Source: Burkholderiaceae bacterium
GTDB taxonomy: Bacteria > Pseudomonadota > Gammaproteobacteria > Burkholderiales > Burkholderiaceae
Assembly (NCBI GenBank): GCA_947470165.1
Contig: CANISN010000035.1
Coordinates: forward strand, 1-11,704
DNA length: 11,704 nucleotides
Reading direction: 5' to 3'
The translations under genes were made by a program, and so were the position numbers. Numbering within the stretch: the first letter of the stretch is position 1; each line of letters starts with the position of its first letter. Under the pieces are notes generated by a model, which saw nothing but the letters and a program-made list of their open reading frames with translations, searched no databases and had not been told where the DNA came from. Positions 7,274 through 11,704 of this stretch are shown piece after piece.

Positions 7274-7321
7274 TCCAACGCTCAATATCCCATTATTTAT
7301 TAATAAAGCCTTCTGGAAAAT

Positions 7322-8902
7322 ATGATCCGAACCGCGCTACTCTCTGTTTCTGATAAAAATGGTATTGTGCCTTTTGCTAAAGCACTGCATGAGCAAGGTG
7401 TTAAGTTGATCTCTACTGGCGGTACTGCAAAGCTACTAGCTGAAAATAATTTACCGGTAGTACAAGTCTCTTCATTAACTCAATTTCCAGAAATGCTCGA
7501 TGGTCGTGTGAAAACATTGCATCCCATGGTACATGGTGGCTTGCTTGCTCGCAGAGATATCCCTGAACATATGGCTGCTTTAAAAGAACATGGTATTGAC
7601 ACTATCGATATGCTCGTGATCAATCTCTACCCGTTCAACGAGACAGTTGCTAAGGCTCACTGCTCTTTTGAAGATGCGGTTGAAAACATTGATATTGGTG
7701 GTCCAGCGATGTTGCGTGCTGCAGCTAAGAATCACCAAGATGTGACTGTACTTATCTCTCCAGAAGATTACGCACCAATATTAGACGAGATGAAGGCCAA
7801 TCAGAACATAGTTTCTTATAAGACTAATCTGGGTCTAGCTAAAAAAGTATTTGCGCATACCGCCCAGTACGATGGTGCCATAGCTAATTACTTATCTGCC
7901 TTAGGCGATGACCTAGATCATCAGAAACGTTCCGCCTATCCAGAAACCCTGCACCTTGCTTTTGAAAAAGTACAAGAAATGCGTTATGGCGAGAACCCAC
8001 ATCAGTCTGCTGCTTTTTATAGAGATATTTACTCAGTCGATGGCGCGCTTGCTAATTACAAGCAATTACAAGGTAAAGAACTCTCTTATAACAATATCGC
8101 TGATGCTGATTCTGCTTGGGAATGTGTTAAGAGCTTTACTAACAATACTGGCGGAGGTGCCGCCTGCGTGATCATCAAGCATGCCAATCCTTGTGGTGTA
8201 GCAGTTGGCGCTAATCCACTTGAGGCCTATCAAAAAGCCTTTAAAACAGATCCTAGTTCAGCGTTCGGCGGCATTATTGCTTTGAATGCGCCATGTGATG
8301 GTGCGGCAGCTGAAGCCATCTCTAAACAATTTGTAGAGGTATTGATTGCCCCAAGCTTTAGCACCGAATCCAAAGCAATCTTTGCTAGCAAACAAAATGT
8401 GCGCCTTTTAGAGATTCCTCTCGGTAATGCATTTAACGCTTTTGACTTTAAACGTGTTGGCGGCGGCTTACTCGTTCAATCCCCTGATGCGAAGAATGTA
8501 CTTGAGAGCGAGATGCGCGTTGTCAGTAAGCGTCTGCCAACTCCCAGCGAAATGCACGACATGATGTTTGCTTGGCGCGTTGCTAAGTTTGTAAAATCCA
8601 ATGCGATTGTGTATTGCGCTAACGGCATGACCCTCGGAATCGGTGCTGGACAAATGAGTCGAGTGGACTCTGCGCGTATGGCCAGTATTAAGGCTGAGAA
8701 TGCAGGGTTAAGTCTTAAGGGCTCAGCGGTAGCGAGTGATGCCTTCTTCCCATTCCGTGATGGCTTAGACGTTGTGGTGAATGGTGGTGCAAGCTGTGCA
8801 ATCCAGCCTGGTGGGAGTATGCGTGATGATGAAATTATTGCAGCGGCTAATGAGCATGGTATTGCGATGATCTTCACCGGCACACGTCACTTCCGCCACT
8901 AA
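7322..8902 (+). CDS. purH: Bifunctional AICAR formyltransferase / IMP cyclohydrolase
   Basis: PurH carries out the last two steps of IMP synthesis: formyl transfer from 10-formyl-THF to AICAR, then ring closure. The 526 residues (E. coli 529) start with the MGS-like cyclohydrolase domain (1 to about 195; STGGTAKLL at 31-39, the catalytic-site segment from 52 with [10 protein letters not shown] at 59-68, [14 protein letters not shown] at 124-137). The AICAR transformylase domain follows, with RYGENPHQ at 221-228 and KHANPCG at 286-292, where K286 and H287 align with the catalytic pair K266/H267 of other PurH proteins. The start has a partial Shine-Dalgarno (GGAAAA just upstream), the best in the window. 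It lies 48 bp after fis. The gap contains the AT-rich palindrome TTTATTAATAAA at 7296-7307. Whether purH shares the dusB-fis transcript or has its own promoter cannot be settled. Confidence 0.97.
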   Translation: MIRTALLSVSDKNGIVPFAKALHEQGVKLISTGGTAKLLAENNLPVVQVSSLTQFPEMLDGRVKTLHPMVHGGLLARRDIPEHMAALKEHGIDTIDMLVINLYPFNETVAKAHCSFEDAVENIDIGGPAMLRAAAKNHQDVTVLISPEDYAPILDEMKANQNIVSYKTNLGLAKKVFAHTAQYDGAIANYLSALGDDLDHQKRSAYPETLHLAFEKVQEMRYGENPHQSAAFYRDIYSVDGALANYKQLQGKELSYNNIADADSAWECVKSFTNNTGGGAACVIIKHANPCGVAVGANPLEAYQKAFKTDPSSAFGGIIALNAPCDGAAAEAISKQFVEVLIAPSFSTESKAIFASKQNVRLLEIPLGNAFNAFDFKRVGGGLLVQSPDAKNVLESEMRVVSKRLPTPSEMHDMMFAWRVAKFVKSNAIVYCANGMTLGIGAGQMSRVDSARMASIKAENAGLSLKGSAVASDAFFPFRDGLDVVVNGGASCAIQPGGSMRDDEIIAAANEHGIAMIFTGTRHFRH

Positions 8903-8939
8903 GCAACATAGCAAACAAGAAAAAATAATAAAAGTATCT

Positions 8940-9458
8940 ATGCGCTGGATAGGAATCGACCCTGGTCTACGAACAACTGGTTTTGGTGTCATTGAGGTTG
9001 ATGGTCAAAAACTGACTTACGTGGCGTCTGGGACGATTGAAAGTGGTGACCCAGCCCAAGGTCTTCCCGAGAGATTGGGCATCTTATATTCGGGTATTAA
9101 AGAAGTTTTAGCGACTTACCATCCAGAACGAGCTGCCATTGAAGAAGTATTCCTCAATGTGAACCCTCGCTCCACCCTGATGCTGGGCCAAGCTCGGGGT
9201 GCCGTCATCGCCGCCCTAGTCTCTGAAAAACTTCCTGTCGCTGAATACAGCGCACTGAGAGTAAAACAATCTATCGTTGGGACAGGACGAGCCACTAAGC
9301 CCCAAGTTCAAGAAATGGTTAAGCGTTTACTACGCCTAAGTCGTGCCCCCGGAACAGATGCGGCAGATGCTTTAGGAGTAGCTATCTGCGCTGCGCATCA
9401 TGCCCAGATTCCGAAAGCCATTACCGCAGCATTAGTGCTAAAGAAGCGTGGCAAGTAA
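8940..9458 (+). CDS. ruvC: Holliday junction resolvase RuvC
   Basis: RuvC is the dimeric endonuclease that cuts four-way junctions after branch migration by RuvAB. The 172 residues match the usual length (E. coli 173). The RNase H-like active site is complete: D7 in GIDPGL, E68 in AIEEVF, and D140 and D143 in [11 protein letters not shown] (E. coli D7, E66, D138, D141). LGQARGAV at 82-89 is the conserved dimer-interface helix. The start ATG sits directly before the first beta strand. The 37-bp gap after purH is A-rich, with no Shine-Dalgarno and no clear promoter. The order ruvC-ruvA-ruvB has no intervening yebC- or ybgC-type genes. The cleavage sequence preference of this protein is not readable from sequence. 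Confidence 0.97.
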   Translation: MRWIGIDPGLRTTGFGVIEVDGQKLTYVASGTIESGDPAQGLPERLGILYSGIKEVLATYHPERAAIEEVFLNVNPRSTLMLGQARGAVIAALVSEKLPVAEYSALRVKQSIVGTGRATKPQVQEMVKRLLRLSRAPGTDAADALGVAICAAHHAQIPKAITAALVLKKRGK

Positions 9459-9507
9459 TACATCTAGACAATACGCAATAACAATATAAACAGGTTAAGA
9501 TCTTTAT

Positions 9508-10089
9508 ATGATTGGTCGCATTCAAGGCATTCTCGTTTCAGTTCATCCCCCTCGTCTTTTGGTTGATTGCCAAGGCGTTGGTTATGAGATCGACGTGCCA
9601 ATGAGCACTCTGTATCAATTACCAGAGACCAATCAGAAAATTACGCTTCTTACGCATTTCCAAGTACGCGAAGATGCGCAACAACTCTTTGGCTTTGCTA
9701 CTGAGACTGAGCGCGAAGCATTTAGACAATTGATTAAGATCAGTGGCGTAGGATCGCGTACTGCCCTAGCCGTTCTCTCTGGCATGAGCGTCAATGAGTT
9801 AGCCCAAGCGATTGCGATGCAAGAAGCTGGACGACTTACTCAAGTGCCCGGTATCGGTAAAAAGACTGCTGAACGTCTTTGTTTGGAGCTTAAGGGTAAG
9901 TTAGCCCCAGATTTAGGAATCACGGGTGGCAAACCTCAAGCCATTGAAGCAAGCAGCGAAGTATTGCAAGCTCTCTTGGCACTGGGCTATTCAGAAAAAG
10001 AAGCACTCTTAGCCCTCAAACAAATCCCGCCAGATAGCACTGTTTCTGATGGAATTCGCATGGGCTTGAAATACCTCTCGAAATCTTAA
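9508..10089 (+). CDS. ruvA: Holliday junction branch migration protein RuvA
   Basis: RuvA tetramers hold the four-way junction in a square form and load RuvB hexamers on two arms. The 193 residues (E. coli 203) show all three domains: an OB-fold at 1-63 including the acidic pin E55-D56 (REDA), the double helix-hairpin-helix region with ISGVGSRTA at 78-86 and VPGIGKKTA at 113-121, and, after a linker at roughly 135-148, the mobile domain III (149-193, [14 protein letters not shown]) that contacts RuvB. It starts 49 bp after ruvC. The gap contains TATAAA at 9485-9490 with a TAGACA only 14 bp upstream, too close for a normal promoter, so I treat ruvA as part of the same transcript. The AGG near 9492 is too far from the ATG to be a good ribosome site. 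Confidence 0.97.
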   Translation: MIGRIQGILVSVHPPRLLVDCQGVGYEIDVPMSTLYQLPETNQKITLLTHFQVREDAQQLFGFATETEREAFRQLIKISGVGSRTALAVLSGMSVNELAQAIAMQEAGRLTQVPGIGKKTAERLCLELKGKLAPDLGITGGKPQAIEASSEVLQALLALGYSEKEALLALKQIPPDSTVSDGIRMGLKYLSKS

Positions 10090-10107
10090 AACCACTACAC
10101 TGGTAGC

Positions 10108-11178
10108 ATGGCAATCCACACTGAAGACCTTAGCTCAATTCCTGAAGATTTACCGGAGAATAACGATCGTATCGTGAGTGGTGCTGCAGGTAATGCTGAA
10201 GCCGTCTTTGAGAGGGCTCTGCGCCCAAAACAGCTTGATGAGTATGTTGGCCAGACCAAGGCACGGGCACAGTTAGAGATTTTCATTAGTGCAACTAGAG
10301 CAAGACAGGAAGCGCTTGATCACGTCCTACTCTTTGGTCCGCCTGGACTCGGAAAAACTACCTTGGCACACATCATTGCCAGGGAACTTGGTGTGAACTT
10401 GCGCCAAACCAGTGGCCCCGTTTTAGATAGACCTGGTGATCTTGCTGCACTACTGACGAATTTAGAGGCAAACGATGTACTCTTTATCGATGAGATTCAT
10501 CGCCTCTCTCCTGTCGTGGAGGAAATTCTCTATCCAGCTCTCGAAGACTATAGTCTAGACATCATGATTGGTGAGGGCCCAGCTGCGCGGAGTGTAAAGA
10601 TTGACCTTAAACCATTTACCCTGATAGGTGCAACTACTCGTGCCGGTATGCTCACCAATCCACTACGTGACCGCTTTGGAATTGTAGCGAGACTGGAGTT
10701 CTATACGACAGAAGAGCTCACCAAAATTATTACTCGCTCTGCTAGCTTACTTAAAGCAGATATCGACCCTGAGGGATCAAGCGAGATCGCTAAGCGTGCC
10801 CGCGGTACTCCGCGTATTGCCAATCGGCTACTGCGAAGAGTACGCGACTATGCTGAGGTTAAAGGCACTGGTACCATTACCAAGCCCATGGCTGATGCCG
10901 CATTAAAGATGCTTGATGTTGACCCAAGTGGTTTTGATGTGATGGATAGAAAATTATTGGAAGCCATCTTGCATAAGTTTGATGGTGGACCGGTAGGAAT
11001 CGATAATTTAGCAGCGGCTATTGGTGAAGAGCGCGACACAATTGAGGATGTCTTAGAACCTTACTTAATTCAGCAGGGCTACCTTCAAAGAACCTCTCGT
11101 GGTCGAGTAGCAACGCGGCAGGCTTATGAGCATTTTGGACTGACGCCACCAAGCGGATCAGGCAATATAGATTCTTAA
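10108..11178 (+). CDS. ruvB: Holliday junction branch migration ATPase RuvB
   Basis: RuvB is the AAA+ hexameric motor of the RuvAB branch migration machine. The 356 residues (E. coli 336) have a roughly 20-residue longer, poorly conserved acidic N-terminus, then [11 protein letters not shown] at 39-49. Walker A is GPPGLGKT at 77-84, Walker B is FIDEIHRL at 126-133, sensor 1 is GATTRAG at 174-180, and the Arg-finger region is LRDRFG at 186-191. A winged-helix DNA-binding domain ends the protein ([16 protein letters not shown] from about residue 330). The start at 10108 leaves an 18-bp gap after ruvA with only a weak GGTAG before the ATG. Later starts near VFERALRP would lack a Met at a good place, so the long N-terminus is probably real, as in other Burkholderiaceae. 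The gene ends 3 bp from tyrS. Confidence 0.97.
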   Translation: MAIHTEDLSSIPEDLPENNDRIVSGAAGNAEAVFERALRPKQLDEYVGQTKARAQLEIFISATRARQEALDHVLLFGPPGLGKTTLAHIIARELGVNLRQTSGPVLDRPGDLAALLTNLEANDVLFIDEIHRLSPVVEEILYPALEDYSLDIMIGEGPAARSVKIDLKPFTLIGATTRAGMLTNPLRDRFGIVARLEFYTTEELTKIITRSASLLKADIDPEGSSEIAKRARGTPRIANRLLRRVRDYAEVKGTGTITKPMADAALKMLDVDPSGFDVMDRKLLEAILHKFDGGPVGIDNLAAAIGEERDTIEDVLEPYLIQQGYLQRTSRGRVATRQAYEHFGLTPPSGSGNIDS

Positions 11179-11185
11179 GGCTTAA
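11175..11185. repeat. Short palindrome carrying both stop codons of ruvB and tyrS
   Basis: TTAAGGCTTAA has 5-bp arms around a single G. The left arm holds the ruvB TAA (11176-11178) and the right arm the tyrS stop (TTA at 11182-11184, read on the minus strand). It is too small to act as an intrinsic terminator, and no T-run belongs to it. The symmetry may simply follow from two TAA stops facing each other. Confidence 0.5.
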
Positions 11186-11704
11186 CTGAGGGTGACTTTC
11201 GCAAACTTGCGCTTACCCACTTGCATCACATAAGTACCGGCTTCGACTTTGAGTTGCTTATCTGAAACTGTTGTGCCATCAATCTTCACACCATTTTGAT
11301 CAATATTGCGCATAGCTTCTGATGTAGAGGGTGCCAGACCTGCAGCTTTCAGGAGATTGGCGATTCCCATAGGGGCCCCAGTCAGAGTGATATCAGGAAT
11401 TTCATCAGGTACACCACCCTTGGCACGATGGTTAAAGTCTTCCAGCGCTTTTTCTGCAGCGGTCTGTGAATGAAAGCGTGCCACGATTTCTTGACCAAGC
11501 AGTACCTTACAGTCGCGTGGATTTCGACCGGCGGACACTTCTTGCTTCATTAAATCAATCTCAGCCATAGGGCGGAATGAGAGTAAAGTGAAGTAATCCC
11601 ACATCAAGGCATCAGAGATACTCATCAATTTACCAAACATCTCGCTTGCAGGCTCACTGATACCAATGTAATTCCCCTTAGACTTACTCATCTTATCCAC
11701 GCCA
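11182..11704 (-). CDS. tyrS: Tyrosyl-tRNA synthetase, C-terminal part, 5' end outside window
   Basis: TyrRS charges tRNA-Tyr in the cytoplasm. About 174 C-terminal codons are visible. The frame stays open to the right edge, and the GTG at 11698-11700 is an internal valine, not a start. [14 protein letters not shown] carries the class I KMSKS signature with K, S and K in place, followed by [15 protein letters not shown] and [17 protein letters not shown] small C-terminal S4-type RNA-binding domain follows from about the segment [11 protein letters not shown] to the end ([17 protein letters not shown]). The synthetase type with GNYIGI after KMSKS is the TyrZ-like class common in proteobacteria. 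It converges on ruvB with a 3-bp gap. The HIGH motif and tyrosine pocket lie outside, so completeness cannot be checked. Confidence 0.94.
   Translation of the reverse strand, partial: GVDKMSKSKGNYIGISEPASEMFGKLMSISDALMWDYFTLLSFRPMAEIDLMKQEVSAGRNPRDCKVLLGQEIVARFHSQTAAEKALEDFNHRAKGGVPDEIPDITLTGAPMGIANLLKAAGLAPSTSEAMRNIDQNGVKIDGTTVSDKQLKVEAGTYVMQVGKRKFAKVTLS

Noticed and set aside
8476..8883. Minus-strand open frame of 135 codons inside purH
   Set aside because: It lies wholly opposite conserved PurH codons, and the translation has no domain resemblance. Other antisense frames, such as 3661-3966 in pepP and 10095-10286 in ruvB, are rejected for the same reason.
9465..9490. TAGACA plus TATAAA as a ruvA promoter
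   Set aside because: The spacer is only 14 bp, too short for a normal sigma-70 promoter, and no extended -10 is present.
11698..11700. GTG as a start codon for the tyrS fragment
   Set aside because: The frame is open beyond it, and it sits in the conserved G-V-D-K-M-S-K-S segment, so it is an internal valine of a gene cut by the window edge.
1..11704. A mobile element, defence island or new multi-gene system
   Set aside because: Every long frame is accounted for by a known housekeeping family. There are no transposase, integrase, toxin-antitoxin or repeat-array signals, and no stretch with clearly foreign composition by eye.

Overview
The window reads as a chromosomal housekeeping segment of a betaproteobacterium of the Burkholderiaceae, most likely a Polynucleobacter or close relative. 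The reasons are the gene order (lptD divergent from amgK-murU-pepP-ubiH, then dusB-fis-purH-ruvC-ruvA-ruvB, then tyrS pointing back), the protein sequences, and a base composition that looks mid-40s in percent GC (judged by eye, not computed). I see no phage, transposon, CRISPR array, tRNA or rRNA. I found no candidate for a new multi-gene system. The interesting material is regulatory and structural detail around known genes.

Layout. Positions 1-1531 hold the N-terminal two thirds of lptD on the minus strand, running off the left edge. A gap of only 33 bp separates its start codon from the amgK start at 1565 and contains a -10-like sequence that reads on both strands. From 1565 to 11178 ten genes run in the same direction: amgK, murU, pepP, ubiH, dusB, fis, purH, ruvC, ruvA and ruvB. 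Most gaps are under 50 bp and murU overlaps pepP. The one larger gap (5825-5989, 165 bp) lies before dusB. It carries a perfect 17-bp palindrome containing an exact match to the 15-bp Fis consensus, followed by an extended -10 element, so it looks like an autoregulated dusB-fis promoter. At the right edge the 3' end of tyrS, on the minus strand, converges on ruvB with 3 bp between the two stop codons.

How the genes work together. LptD inserts lipopolysaccharide in the outer membrane. AmgK and MurU recycle peptidoglycan-derived MurNAc to UDP-MurNAc, bypassing MurA. PepP trims Xaa-Pro peptides. UbiH hydroxylates a ubiquinone precursor. DusB makes dihydrouridine in tRNA, Fis is a nucleoid protein and growth-phase regulator, PurH makes the last two steps of IMP synthesis, and RuvABC moves and resolves Holliday junctions. 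TyrS charges tRNA-Tyr. Shine-Dalgarno sequences are weak or missing at nearly every start, so start choices rest on family length and context.
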